Shown here piece after piece: positions 11,007 to 23,026 of a stretch of DNA of 64,000 nucleotides (within the stretch, counting starts at the first letter, position 1; each line of letters opens with the position of its first letter). Source of the stretch: Leucocoprinus leucothites (taxonomy: Eukaryota > Basidiomycota > Agaricomycetes > Agaricales > Agaricaceae); assembly GCA_013368445.1 (NCBI GenBank), contig JAACJO010000030.1:62001-126000 (forward strand), in the 5' to 3' direction. The notes beneath the pieces were generated by a model that was not told where the DNA came from, did no database searches, and worked only from the letters and a program-made list of their open reading frames with translations. The position numbers were made by a program, and so were the translations under genes.

Positions 11007-12571
11007 CTAGATGCTATCTTGCCAGCCAGCCTTCGACCTGTGTTGTTCTCTTATTTTCACAATAATGCGACAGGCCAACACAGAATGGACAGCCTGCTGA
11101 ATGCTACAAGTTGCTCAATATCAGCCACGGAATCTTGAGTTGGTTCTGGTTGCACTGTACTTACAACACCAGCAGAAGGAGATAACCATCCTACATTTTT
11201 GGTATAGTTAGCCAGAGTACTCATTTTTATCAAAGGAGGCTCACTGGAAGACTTGCTATGATAATGACATTAAGCATTGCAAGACCTAGTTTTGAAAGTT
11301 TTTAGTAACTGAATTCTACAAGCTGACTAAACAAACCGAAAATCCATATATAATAGATGCAGCCTTGGGAAGACTGCTTAGCCAGAATCAGATTAGATAT
11401 TGTTAGCTCACCATCACGGCAAAGGACTTGCAAAAGATGAGAGGTCTCCCCTGTCCGGACTATGCTTTGTGTCTTAGTGAACCAATTCCTGTGAGGAAAC
11501 ACATTAGATAGACTGCTCACAAATGACCACCACCCTGGCAACTATAACAGTGAGCATCACTGGGTAGAAACAGGTTGACTATTGTTAATCACACAGGTAG
11601 GCTGATTTCAACAAGGACCTACCTCCACTGAACACCCATGACAAAGCAAAAATTGATAAAACATATGACCGTGCATTTATCAAAACACAACCAACCAGTT
11701 GTGGTACAGGTGAGGTGAATTCTGTGTGAATAAATCAGCCCAGGTGATGGCTCCCAGATATTGTTTCACTTACCGAGAGTGGATTTTAGATAAAGGACTA
11801 TAAGAACAATAGCTGCCATCCACACAGAAACAAATGCTCCAAACAGAAAGTATGCTAATTTTTTCCCCTTTCCCCACATAACCCAGACACCTATGGCTGA
11901 GATTACTGTACAGTTGCAGAGTGCTGTCAATGGTAGACTAGTAACAGGAAACATGAAAAACACCCACAACCAGAGGTGCAAATTGAGACCATGAGACTTG
12001 CTTTTTGTTGTAATCCCAACATCAGCAGGCTAGTTATGCTGCCATAAGTGAAGCATATACTTACATGCTCCCACAATGTATACAGTCCTACAAGATGCTT
12101 GATCAAGTCCTTGACCGAATTGATCTTGGGATCCCAGTCAACTTTCATAAGCATTTTTACTGTGGGCTCAGGAGAAATGAACTCACGATTAAAAAAGAGC
12201 ACCATGGTGATGAATGGTAAATAACGGTTAGTCAGGTAGAGCACCTTCATCATATTCCATCGAGAGCTCCATATGAGTGAGATTTCCAGATCTAGGTTCA
12301 AAAGCCAGTCGAACACCTATATCTCGTGTTAAATATCTGGAAGTCCTTCAATTTCTAGTAACTGACCACGACCACAAACCCAGAAACTGATTTTATATCA
12401 TTAAATATTTTGTTTGAATCAGTTGAAACGAGGTTGGCGGCTCACTACTTGAGGACTTGAGAAATATTTGGTAAAGGTCATCCTCCTCGTGGGTGAAGCA
12501 TGAAGCATACATACATTTACTTGTCGGTATTGTAGAACCATTAGTGGCAAAAGTCGAGCAGTAGACATCAT
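11007..12571 (-). CDS. DUF6533-domain seven-helix membrane protein, array copy 2
   Basis: Same 13-exon plan as copy 1, from ATG 12571 (an ATG-ATG pair, MMSTARLLPLMVLQ) to TAG 11007. The core reads VFDWLLNLDLEISLIW, SSRWNMMKVLYLTNRYLPFI, then HQFGQGLDQASC across the exon 4/5 junction, CTVISAIGVWVMWGKGKK, SPVPQLVGCVLINARSY, an SHLLQVLCRDG loop, IYYIWIFGLAMLNVI and the C-terminal QQAVHSVLACRIIVKIRE block. The donor after the IYYIWIF exon is the less usual GTTTGT. No stop or frameshift remains after splicing. Convergent with hydrolase pseudogene C, about 455 bp between stops. Function unknown, as for the family. Confidence 0.72.
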
Positions 12572-12625
12572 GGTTGTCACTTGCAGTGGATGATGTGTGG
12601 TTCGCCAGGGTGAACTCCGCGAGTC

Positions 12626-12632
12626 TTTTATA
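12626..12632 (-). promoter_or_regulatory. TATA box of DUF6533 copy 2
   Basis: TATAAAAGACTC on the minus strand, 55 bp upstream of the ATG, at the position of TATAAATGACTC in the other copies. Confidence 0.5.
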
Positions 12633-13904
12633 TTGTGCTAACGGACTTCTATGATCTACAAAATAAAAACAAACTGTGGCTGCTTGAAAATCAGAGATAA
12701 AATCATTGATGTATTCAAAAGGATGATAAATCAACTGATACTCTAGTGTTCTGCACGGGTCTTCTCTGTCTGAAACGGAGTCTGTGGGTTTACTTGCCTC
12801 TTGGCACACTACACCGGACTGTTCATCACAATAAACCTATGCATTGATTAATCTAGAAGTTAAGACCTGCATCATTAGAACTTGTTTGTTTTTGGAAAGA
12901 AAACTGATGCGATATTCCCGGCGAACCTCAGTGATCTGCTAAGTATAAAGAAGCAGATTTCGGGCTTCTATTCATCAATGCTTAAATTAGGTGACGTACT
13001 AGAAAGATTGCAGCGGTGTACACTCACTCCTGGCCTCAACGTAACCAAAACCGCCCCGTCATGCATGATTGCCACTGACCTACTTCTCATCATTCATCAA
13101 ATCCAGCTCAGTGAGCACGATTGAGGATAAATCCCAAGCCAAGTATGTCGCTCAATAGCGCGGTCGAGACGAAACTGATGTTGTTCACCAGCTCCATTTG
13201 TACAATTTTACTGTAGCATTTTCTTTCATTTCTCTTTGACTTGGTGCTCAGTGCTCGTATATGCGTATCAACGCCGGGATCTACGTATGCAGTGCCTGAT
13301 TGAAGGGGAACACATCTAGGGCTTAAGTCGCTTGATATTGTACTCCCGCGAGTCGTTTTGACAAGCTTGTAGAGCGATTAATGGGCGCCAGAGTCTTGGA
13401 TGCTTATTCGAGATTTCAGACTCTAAACCTCACCTACACCTCTTTTTACGTTGTCTTACCGAAATATTGTCTATCATGAGTAATTCTCTGCTGCTTGACA
13501 ATATATATCGTTCCTGCGAGCTCATGGATCAACCACGACTCAGGGCCGGTGGTAACAAGGATAAGAATAATTAGCAGGGCACCAATAAGCATGATTTACT
13601 CTTCAACGGGTCCACAAATACGCACATACGTGAATAACCAAGAACTACGTCGACATTCTAGCATCGTTTCGAAATCGTATCGGTAAGACCGCTGTTCAAT
13701 TATATCTAAGCATGGCTCCACTGGCTAACTCCTCACCTTTAAATAACACAAGTGTTTGGCACCACTTATGGGCCTTGTTCAACAGTGAGATGTTGGAATC
13801 AAGCTTGTCGTGGCGTTAACTGAAGAAACCTGTAATCGAGCCCGAAGAACAACGGAGAGGGCCGGTGCGATTGGTACTTCACACGGCCCTGCAGTCCGTT
13901 GATC
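12633..13904. repeat. Array spacer between DUF6533 copy 2 and hydrolase copy D
   Basis: It contains the same recurring blocks as the 7.1-8.4 kb spacer: TTCATCAATGCTTAAAT near 12972, G-rich and CTCTAAACCTCACC segments near 13420-13440, and ACAATATATATCGTTCCTGCG near 13498. No open gene is recognised. Confidence 0.5.
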
Positions 13905-15991
13905 ATAGATGCTCTTTCCTTCTCTACCATCACGCTTGGGCTATTCTCAGCCTCTGAGGCAGTCTCAAGTGAACCCATCACTCCGTACACAGATGCATAC
14001 GCCAAATGTCTTCTATCCCACTGGAACTTTATTGGACTCGTCGCCTGTAAAGATCCATCAGCACCGAGCAGCTGGTATCACGAACTTCTAGTGTAGCCTG
14101 CGCGAATGGGGAGCCCATACCGCCGGATACTGTATTCGCTATCATGTCGAACTCGAAATTATTTCTCTCGTTTTCTGTGGATTACTTATCCACAATTCGA
14201 CGTCGAGAGAGGAGGGAGGGAGGGCGTTGACGTGGACGACGAAGGCGAAAGATGTGTTTGGTGGGCTGTGGGAGATGTGGGATGAAGATATGGCCAGTGG
14301 AATTCTTGCGGGATATGTAATCGTACCGGACTGGGTTATCTCGACATGACTTTTCGGGTGTTCCAAGGAAGGGTGGAGCTGGTGAGATGGTATGCCCGTT
14401 TTTCCTCATCTCCTATCAGTCACTTAATTCTCGATATTCCAGATTTCAACACTACATCACCTCTGACGTTCAGACTTAGCGGAACTCTGATAAACTTTCC
14501 AGTACAACAACCTGAGTACGAATCCCTCTTGCATCTACCCGCTCTTATCCTCAGCCAAGCCTCCAAGTCCTACATCAACCAACGCAGCTCCTCACCCCTC
14601 AGCATGTCAAACTCCCCCCTACCTACAGCGTAGCTAGAGCAGAACACCGAGGAACATTCGAAAATGAATTCCAAGACCACATATGTGATTTGACGAGAGG
14701 GGTAAATGCCACGAAACATGCGACATTGTCGTACTTTGCGAGGAGGGACCTGGGCTGATGTTGGAGGAGCGTTGACTTCTGCTCGTGATCTGGCATGTTG
14801 TCTCGTCTCTTTTCGATTGGCTGTGGGATTGAATGAAACTGAATTGGCGATGTGGGATGGGCCGGCAGATGGTTCCATCTCATGTACGCAGCCACCAGTG
14901 TCACTATCTCAGAAGTCAAAGCCTCGTACCCAGAACTCGTGAGTCTCCAATAGCCCCCTGAGCCCGAGCTCTCTCAACCTTTGTCTGACGTCCTTCACAT
15001 ATCTAGATCCCAAAAGTCTAAGGTATAGGCTAATGGAGCGATCCCTACCGCAGTCGCGAACTCATTGAGCATGGTGGAAACAACCAAGGGTACAAAGCTG
15101 AAGTAACGCGATTCCTCAATGATAACTATACCACCGTGCCCCAAGCAATGATGCTAGTGGTAGTTGGTTGATGGAATCCGCAAAATCGCGGATAATCGGT
15201 GATGTATTGTTCAAAGGTCAAGATGAGATAGTTTGGAATGGGAGGTAAGTCATCCTGCCTTACTGGTGTTAGTCGGAAGCTGGAGTCTGATGCTCATACT
15301 TTTTCGTCCATATAGGTACAAAGACATCTGGGCAAACTACACACGCGGTGCTCAGGTCGTAACACCTCGTCCTTCCCCTCCAAAACCACCTTCCTCCCCT
15401 ATTGAATTCCTCGCGCAAAGGACATGCGATCATCCGACGTACGGTACTCACCAACCCTGCCCTGTCTCTCCTTCCCTCTCACTCTCCTCCTCTACCTTCC
15501 AACTCGACCAACTTGTAGAACGCTCGACTTTACTTGACTCTTTACCCGTTCGTCGAATTCTCCAAGGAACAAATTTGACCATCCCGACTTTCATTCTACC
15601 TTGGAAGAGGAGTTTCGTGCCGCATATGCAACTACAGCACTTTAATGTGAATTTGTTCAGTGTTACCATCATTTGGTTGAATGCCGAAGTTCGATACAAA
15701 GAGGAACTAGCCATGTCTCTGTGCTCCTCTCCTATCGTCTATTCCCACATTGCAATTCAAACCTGCGACAAGGGTCAAACTCCTCTTCACAATCATGGTA
15801 GCGACGAAAGCGACGGGGACATGTCGGTTGGTTTAGATGAACATTTCGCAGTTGAGTGGGTCATTGGTGAAAAGGAGGGTGAAGAAGGGTTAGCGTTCAA
15901 AGATGGATGTTGGGGTACGGAGGGGTCTGATACTAAGGCGCCGGGTAGGGTGGGGAAGTAGAGTGCCGAAATTTGGTTTATGAGGATGTGA
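13905..15991 (+). pseudogene. Serine hydrolase (beta-lactamase-like) pseudogene, copy D
   Basis: This copy keeps the best SxxK site, PDTVFAIMSNSKLF (14119-14160), but a 2-nt length change just before it (near 14085-14100) and a TGG-to-stop-like frame break after VDYL disable it. Later blocks seen: a degenerate TGLGYLD (14328-14350), the first intron with a CATTCCAG-like acceptor near 14440, a short insertion relative to the other copies near 14475, the YKDIWANYTRGAQ block (15317), and a long open C-terminal region (15490-15960) with LDSLPVRRILQGTNLTIPTF, FNVNLFSVTIIWLNAEV and GLDEHFAVEWV. The C-terminal open frame shows that decay is recent or uneven. It faces DUF6533 copy 3. Confidence 0.75.
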
Positions 15992-16396
15992 GCGATAAGA
16001 TTTGTACGCATGTATTGAGTAGGAATGTGGATGTGGATGATGTACACTCAGACAGGCCGTCCTTCATCACAGAATTGGTTGGTACTTCAGCGCCTCTTCT
16101 TCCGGTCCGATCTCAATGGAAGAGTTATCTCTGGTATTATTATCGTATCTGCATAACAAAAATCACATCACGAATAATCGCATCAACCCTCGATAATTTT
16201 CCCCCAAAGTGGATCCCTGCTTTCACGGCGAATCGTATTACCACCGTCGCATGCCCTCCCGGGCTTCGATCTATTACTCTGTCCTCAACGACTTCCTTTG
16301 GTCCAGCGCGCACACGCAATGACTCATTGTTGCACGTGCATCACCGCCAAGGTATAATGAGGATCCATTCATGCCATCGTCATTAATTAATCTCTA

Positions 16397-18012
16397 TTAA
16401 ACCTCTGCCATTCTGATGTTATCTTGCGAGCCGGTCTTCAACCTACGCTGTTCCCTTATGTTCAGAATAATCCGACAGGCCAACACAGAATGAACAGCCT
16501 GGTCAAGACTGGAAGTTGCGCAACGTCAACCACGGAATCATGAGTTGGTTCGGGTTGTACTGAACTTACATAGCAAGCAGGAGATAATTGACCTGTGTTT
16601 TCGATATGGTATGATCAGCCAAATTGTTTATAGTCATCAGAATAGACCCACCGGAAGACGAGCCACGACAATAACATTCAGCATATCAAGACCTAGTTTC
16701 GGGTGAAATTAGTAACGAAACTTTAGAGACCTACTAAACACACCAAAAATCAGGATATAATAAATGCACCCTTGAGAAAACAGTTTAGCCAAAATTGGAT
16801 CGCAGGTTGTTGGCTCACCGTCACGGCAAAGGACCTGCATAAGATGCGAGGCCTCCCCTCTACGAACTATGCTTTGTGTCTTAGTAAACCAATTCACGTG
16901 AGAAAAAGATTTAAGCAAGTTGCTCACAAGCGACCACCACCCGGGTGACGATAACAGCGAGCATCACTAGGTGGAAACAGGTTGACTAGTGTCAATCACA
17001 CAAATAGCCTGATTCAAATAAGGAGTCTGAAGGACCTACCTCCACTGAACACCCAGGATAGGGCAAAATTTGACAAAATATACGACCTCGCATTTATCAG
17101 GACACAGCGAACTAGTGGCGGTGCAGGCGAGGGGATGTCTGTGTGAATCAATTAGCCCAGCAGATAGCCCTTGGATATTTGTTCCACTTACACATAGTGA
17201 ATTTTAGATAAAGGACTGTGAGAGAAATAAAAGCCATCCACACTGAACCAAATGCTCCAAACAGAAAGTATGCTAATTTTCCTCCCTTTCCCCACATGAC
17301 CCAGACGCCCATGGCGGAGATCACTGCACAGTTGCAGAACACTGTCACTAGTAGACCGGCAACAGGAAACATGAAAAACACCCACAATCAGAGGTACAAA
17401 TCGAGGCCAGGAAACTCGCTTTTTGTTGTGATTTGAATACAAGCCAGTGAAGTTTTTTCAGCAGGCCAGTTATACTCCCATAGGCGAGATATATACTTAC
17501 ATGTTACAGCAATGTACACAGCTTTACACGATGCTTGATCAAGTCCTTGACTGAATTGATCTTCGAATCCCAGCCAATTTCCATAAGCACTTTCATCGTG
17601 GGCTCGGGAGAAATGCACTCACGACAGCAAAAGAGCAGGATGCTGATGAAAGGTAAATAACGGTTAGTCAGGTAGAGAACCCTCATTGTGTTCCATGGAG
17701 AGCTCCATATGAGTGAGATTTCCAGGTCAAGGTTGAAGAGCCAGTCGAATATCTATATCTAGCGATAAGTATCTAAGAAGCTCTTCGATTTTCAGTGACT
17801 GACCACGACTACAAATCCTGAAACTGATATTATGTGTTTAAATTTTGTTTTGAATCACTCGAGGAGTCGAAACGAGATTAGAGGCTTACTGCTTGAAAAC
17901 TTGAGAAGGACTTGGTGAATGTCATCCCCATGAAAAAAGCATGAAGTGCACGCACATTTACTTGCTGATCTCGTAAAATGATCAGGGGTAAAAGTCCTAC
18001 GGTGGATATCAT
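16397..18012 (-). CDS. DUF6533-domain seven-helix membrane protein, array copy 3
   Basis: Same exon plan, from ATG 18012 (MISTVGLLPLIILRDQQ) to TAA 16397. The core reads IFDWLFNLDLEISLIW, SSPWNTMRVLYLTNRYLPFI, HQFSQGLDQASC at the exon 4/5 junction, CAVISAMGVWVMWGKGGK, SPAPPLVRCVLINARSY, an SHLMQVLCRDG loop, then a C-terminal QAVHSVLACRIILNIREQ block. The C terminus is about 10 residues longer than copy 1 because the TAG of copy 1 is a sense codon here. No disabling change was found after splicing. The spacer behind its promoter is about 1.2 kb longer than in other units because a diverged hydrolase relic lies there. Confidence 0.72.
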
Positions 18013-18061
18013 GGTTGTTTTGTGGTGGATGATGCGTAGTTTGCCAGGGCTTCGTGAGTCA

Positions 18062-18067
18062 TTTATA
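18062..18067 (-). promoter_or_regulatory. TATA box of DUF6533 copy 3
   Basis: TATAAATGACTC on the minus strand, 50 bp upstream of the ATG. Confidence 0.55.
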
Positions 18068-18779
18068 CTGTGTTATTGGATTGCTAAAATATAGATGTAC
18101 CCAATACACCACCCGAACAGACTATGAATGGCTTTAAATCAGAGATACAATCAATGATGTGTTAGGGATGATGAATCAACCGATACTTCAGCATTCTGCA
18201 CAGGCCAAGACTCTCTGTCCGAAGTGGGGTAGGGGGCTTACCCGCCTCTCATCAGGCTAAACCAAACTTTTCACCACACTGAACCTATATCTTGGTTAGG
18301 TCAGGAGTCAAGACCTGCATCATCAGAATGGGTTTGTAAAATGGGGTGACTTCCTAGCCAACCTCAATGGTCCACCGAGCATCAAGAGCCGGTTCTGCGG
18401 ACTTCTATTCACCAATACTTAAGATAGAGGACAGATTAGGAAGGTTGCAATGGCGTGCACTCACTCCTGGCCTCAACCAAGCCAATGCTGCCGCGTCATG
18501 CATGATTACCGCCGATGCATTTAGTAATTCCAGTTCAATGAGCACTTTGAATCTAAATCCAAAGCCAAGTATACAACTCAAGGGTGCAGTCGAGACAAAA
18601 CTGATCTTGTTCGCCGACTAGGCTATTCATACCATTTTACTTCTTTTATTCTCTTCCATTTGATACTCACTAGGAGGAAAGATGGAAGCGACAGGCCGGA
18701 GTGGTGCTGATGTGTGTCAGCAGCGACTGATCGAAACGCATATTGTGTAGTTCTTCCCTCACCAACAGACTGATTCTAT
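18068..18779. repeat. Array spacer upstream of DUF6533 copy 3
   Basis: It has the recurring CCCGCCTCTCATCAGGCTAA segment near 18238 and the TTAAGATAGAGGACAGATTAG block near 18418. It resembles the spacer at 29.7-30.3 kb more than the spacers of units 1, 2 and 4. No gene is recognised. Confidence 0.45.
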
Positions 18780-19620
18780 TCTCGATTCTCTATTCAACCT
18801 CGGACACACTCATCACACTGGAAATAGATTTCTGAATCCATTTTTAATAGTAAAAGAGGACCCCTTCGTCGTTCACAATCGCACGCTCGGGCCCTAAGTA
18901 CCAGACTGTCTAAGTAATTGGTACACCGAATTCCGCTCATTTGGTATGGCATTAACTAAATCGCAAAACTATCTCATCCGACGATACCACATCATCTATG
19001 CATCTAGTTCGAGTCTGCTTTTTGTATTTTCCATTACGTTGGTCAAGGATCAGGACGAGAATTGGAGGGGATCCGGGGTGATGATCCGACAAGAGGAGTC
19101 AGCCCACGGGATGGTTTATCTGATTTGCCAACTGATATACCCTGAAATAGTTTCCAGGGAATCACAAGAAATTCGGCACACTGGTTCCTTCGATTCATTT
19201 ACTAATGTTTTAAATCTTATCTTTGGATCGCAGCACTTCACATCTCCGACCCTCGCCAGAGGCCCACCTTAAGCAGCACGGTTGTTGGCTGACGCAATCT
19301 GGGATGTGAGACTACTGATGATGGTTTCGTTCAAGGCCAGAAATCGATATATTGGGAGGGAATGTAAGCTAAGCGAAACGTTCGATTGTCAACACAGGGC
19401 GAAAAATGCTAGCATCGCAAGTTGCCTTATGGCTGCTCAACATGTGGTTCTCTTGTTTTAGGGAAATCATTTCAAGCCCAGTGGTTGGCTGATGAGAAGA
19501 AAGGAGGGTTCGTGTTCAACAGTAGATTTTGCGCCACGGAATGATCTGATACCTCCATGCATCGAGAAGGGCAAGGAGAGTGCTAGTGCTTTGGAATTTG
19601 GTTTGGGCGGCAGATATGAT
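18780..19620 (+). pseudogene. Diverged serine hydrolase relic E
   Basis: The segment 18946-19270 is open and reads, near its start, a stretch (YASSSSLLFVFSITLVKD) that lines up with the SxxK region of the hydrolase copies (ASNSKLFLSVSVGLLID), with the Lys lost. Near 19500-19600 remains of the C-terminal domain appear (GFVFNSRFCATE-like frame, then GKESASALEFGL). The middle of the gene is missing. It closely matches 30390-30900, so it is a copy of a second, older hydrolase lineage rather than of copies A-G. Confidence 0.5.
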
Positions 19621-20472
19621 CAAGAAGATGTGCATGGTTTCCAAAGATATAGTTCGCTGTGCTGATGATCACACAGTTCTTGATCTCACTGTACGCACTT
19701 ACTGAACAATTGATAGAGTGTTCAATTGTTTGAAGACGATTGTTCGGAACGTTCAACTCTGACCCGTGAAGTTGACCCGACTTCTTAGCGCTAGTATTCA
19801 TGGACACTTTGAAGTCTAAAGATTATAGCCACATTCCGCTCCTGGTTCTGAGTTCCACGGGCACCTGGATCGGCTAGGGGAGTGGTTCGAGAGCTTAGGT
19901 CACTTGATATGGCACTCCCGCGAGTCGTTTTGACGAACCTGGAGAGTGATTAATGAGCGCCAGAATCTTGGATGCTTATTCGAGAAATCTGACTCTAAAC
20001 CTTGACAATACCTCTTTTGACATCGTATTACTGAAGAAGCACCCACCGTGAGTATCGTTTGTGCTGCTTGAGAATTCACATCTTTCTCGCGAGCTCATGG
20101 ATCAGTGAGTCAGGGCCTGTGGTGACAAGAATAATTAGCAGGACGCCAACCGGCCTGATTTCCTCTTTAGCAGATCCACAAACACACACCTAGGTGAATA
20201 ATCAAGAACTACGTCGACACTCCAGCATGGTTTCGAAATCATATCGGTAAGGCTGCTGATCAGCTATACCTAAGCATGCCTCACTCCTGGTTTTTTAATA
20301 AAGAAAGTATTTCTCACCATTAATGTGGCTTTCTCAGCAGTAAAATTTTGGAATAGAGCTTGTCGTGGCACCTCACAGAGAAACCTAGCTGTCTCGAAGC
20401 GCCGAGTCGAGGCGGAAAGCGGTGTACTGTGGTGCTGATGATTGATGTATTGATCCTGAGAACTCCCTGATC
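19621..20472. repeat. Array spacer upstream of hydrolase copy F
   Basis: It contains the block found before copies C, D and G (CTTGATATGGCACTCCCGCG at 19911 and GACTCTAAACCTTGACAATA near 19991). No open gene is recognised. Confidence 0.45.
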
Positions 20473-22558
20473 ATGATTCTTCTTCTCTTCACCACCATCG
20501 CCTTCGGGCTATTCTAAGCCTTTCATCCAGCCTCAAGCACACTCATCACTCCGGAATCAGATGCCCACATCAAAATTCTGCTCATCAAAACTCTACTATC
20601 CTACTGGAACTCCACCGGACTCTCACTCGCAGTCACAGTTCACCCGTAAAGATCGCTCAGCGCCAGACGGCTGGTACTATGAGTATGGTATAGCCAATGC
20701 AAAGGGGGTTCCTGTATTTGGTATCGGGTCAAACTTGAAATTGTTCCTTTCTGTTTCTGTTTGATTACTTATCGACGACTCAATGTTGAAAGAGGAGAGA
20801 GGGAGTAGACGTGGATGAGGAAGGTGAAGTATGTGTTTGGCAAACTGTGGGAGGAATGTTGGACGAAGATGCGATGAAGGGAGTGAGTTATGCAGGATAT
20901 GTTATTGCAACGGACTGGGTTACCACGCGATGACTTTTCGGGTGTTCCGAGGAAGGGCAGAGTTGGCGAAATGGTACGCTTTTTTCTTCACCTGCTATCA
21001 ATCGCTTAACTCTCGACATTCCAGATATCAAAGCTACGACATCTCCAACCTTCAACAGAACTCCGACAAACTTTCCAATACAACAGCATGATGTATGAAT
21101 CCCACTCACACCTCCCCACCCTCCTCAACCAAACCTTCGAGTCCTACATCAACCAACACATCCCCTCCTCCCTCCCCGTGTCAAGCCCAACTTACAGCGC
21201 AGCGGAAACCAAACTTCGACGAACATTCGCAAATGGATCTCAAGACCACATGAGCGTCCTGACTAGAGGGATTAACGGCACGAAACGCGCGATGGTGCCA
21301 TACTTCGCAAGACCGGGAGAAAAAGGAATTTCGGTGGGTGCTGGGGCATGTTGACTTCTGCTCGCGATTTGGTATGTAGTATGTGTTTTTCTCATATTAA
21401 CCTACCGACGGAATCCCTTGATGCTGAATAGGCGATGTAGGTTTCGGTGTTACTTAACGAGGGGAAGCACCCGTATATGGGCGAGCAAGCGATTCCTTCC
21501 CATGTTGTTGAACATGCAGCTACTGACGTCGCAGTCACGGGAGGCAAAGCCCCATAACCCGAACTTGTGAATTTCTAATAGCTTCTCTAAGCTCGAGCTC
21601 TCTCATCCTTTGTCTGACATCCTTCACATTTCCAGAGCTGCAAAGTCTACGGTGCACGTCAATGGAGATACTCATATCGCAGCCACGAACCCGTTGAACA
21701 CGGCGGAAACAACTCAAGGAACGCGGTCTTCGAACGACAACCTTGCCATCGTGTCCCTAAACAACGATGCTAATTGAGGTTGGTCGATGGAATCTGCAAA
21801 GTGGCGGATGATCGATGGTGTGTTGTTTGAGGGCCAAGAGCCAATAGATTGGAACGGGAGGTAAGCAACACTCCCTTGCTGGCGTTAATCAAAAGCTGGA
21901 ACCTCATGCTCATAATTTTTTCACCTGTGCAGGTACGAAGAGATCTGGACAAACTACACACGCCACGCTCAACTCTTAACACCTCGCACTACCTTCCACC
22001 CCGATCGCAGTCCTCGCGCAAAGAACATACAACCACCCACCATTCGGTACTCTCCAAACCTGCCTTGTCTCTTCCTTATCTCCCTCTCCTCCTCCACCCC
22101 CCAGCTCGGCTCGCTACCTGTTCGCCGTTTCTCAATGAAACGAATCTCACGATCCCGACACTCATTGTACCTGTAAAAGGAAGTTTTGTGACGCATTTGC
22201 AACTACAACACTTCGACGCAAACTTGCTTAATCTCACTATCATTTGGTCAATTGCTGAAGTTCAACGCAAAGAGGGACTAGCTACGCCTCCGCCTTCCCC
22301 TCTCATCATGGATTCCTGCATTGCGATTCGGCCCCGCGACAAAGGCCAAACTCCTCTTCACACCGATCATGGTCGCGATGAAGCTGACAGGGATATATTG
22401 ATTGGTTTAGATGAGTATTTCGAAGTTGAGCGGGCCGTTCGTGAGGAGGACGAAGGGTTGGTGTTTAAACGTGGATTTTGGGGTATGGAGGGGTCTGATG
22501 CCAGGCGCCTACTTGAGTTGGGAAGGAGAGTGCTGAAGCTTGGTTTGCGAGGACGTGA
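20473..22558 (+). pseudogene. Serine hydrolase (beta-lactamase-like) pseudogene, copy F
   Basis: ATG 20473 starts a hydrophobic N terminus that soon meets a TAA. The SxxK site reads GSNLK, so Ser and Lys are kept, but a TGA follows in SVSV-stop-LLID. A 1-nt gain at 20885-20895 shifts the frame before RTGLPRDDFSGVPRKGRV. The first intron (GTACGC...TTCCAG, 20974-21024) joins correctly to SKLRHLQPSTELR and QYNSMMYE, the expected Tyr-x-Asn block, and the frame stays open through LLNQTFESYINQH to GINGTKRAMVPYFARPG. A 1-nt loss follows near 21345. The C-terminal half (21849-22558) is open from YEEIWTNYTRH onward, ending at TGA 22556. It is the closest relative of copies A and B. Confidence 0.78.
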
Positions 22559-23026
22559 GTTCTGATAAGAATTGCACACACGTATTCGATGTGGATATGT
22601 ATGCGGATAGTGTACACTCAGACAGGTCGTACTTCATCAAACGTCTAGTCGATATCTCAGCACCTCTTCTCCCGATCCTATCTCAATGAAATGGCTATAG
22701 CTGGTATTATCGCGTCTATATCACAAAAACTGCATCATGAATGATTGAATTGTAATGCCTCGACAATTTTCCCCCAAAGTGGATCCCTCCTTTCACCAAT
22801 CACATTACCACCGTCGTGTACCCTTCCGAACTTCGGTCTAATTATTCTTTGTGTCCAACGACTTCCTTTGATACAGCGTGTACACACAATCCCCCGTTTC
22901 TACACACGCATCATTTTCAATGGTGTAACAAGGATACATTCACGACATCGTCATTGATTACTTATGCCAACAAAAATCTCTCTCAAATCGTCCCTTCTCA
23001 AAGTACTAATCGTCTTTCAAAACTGG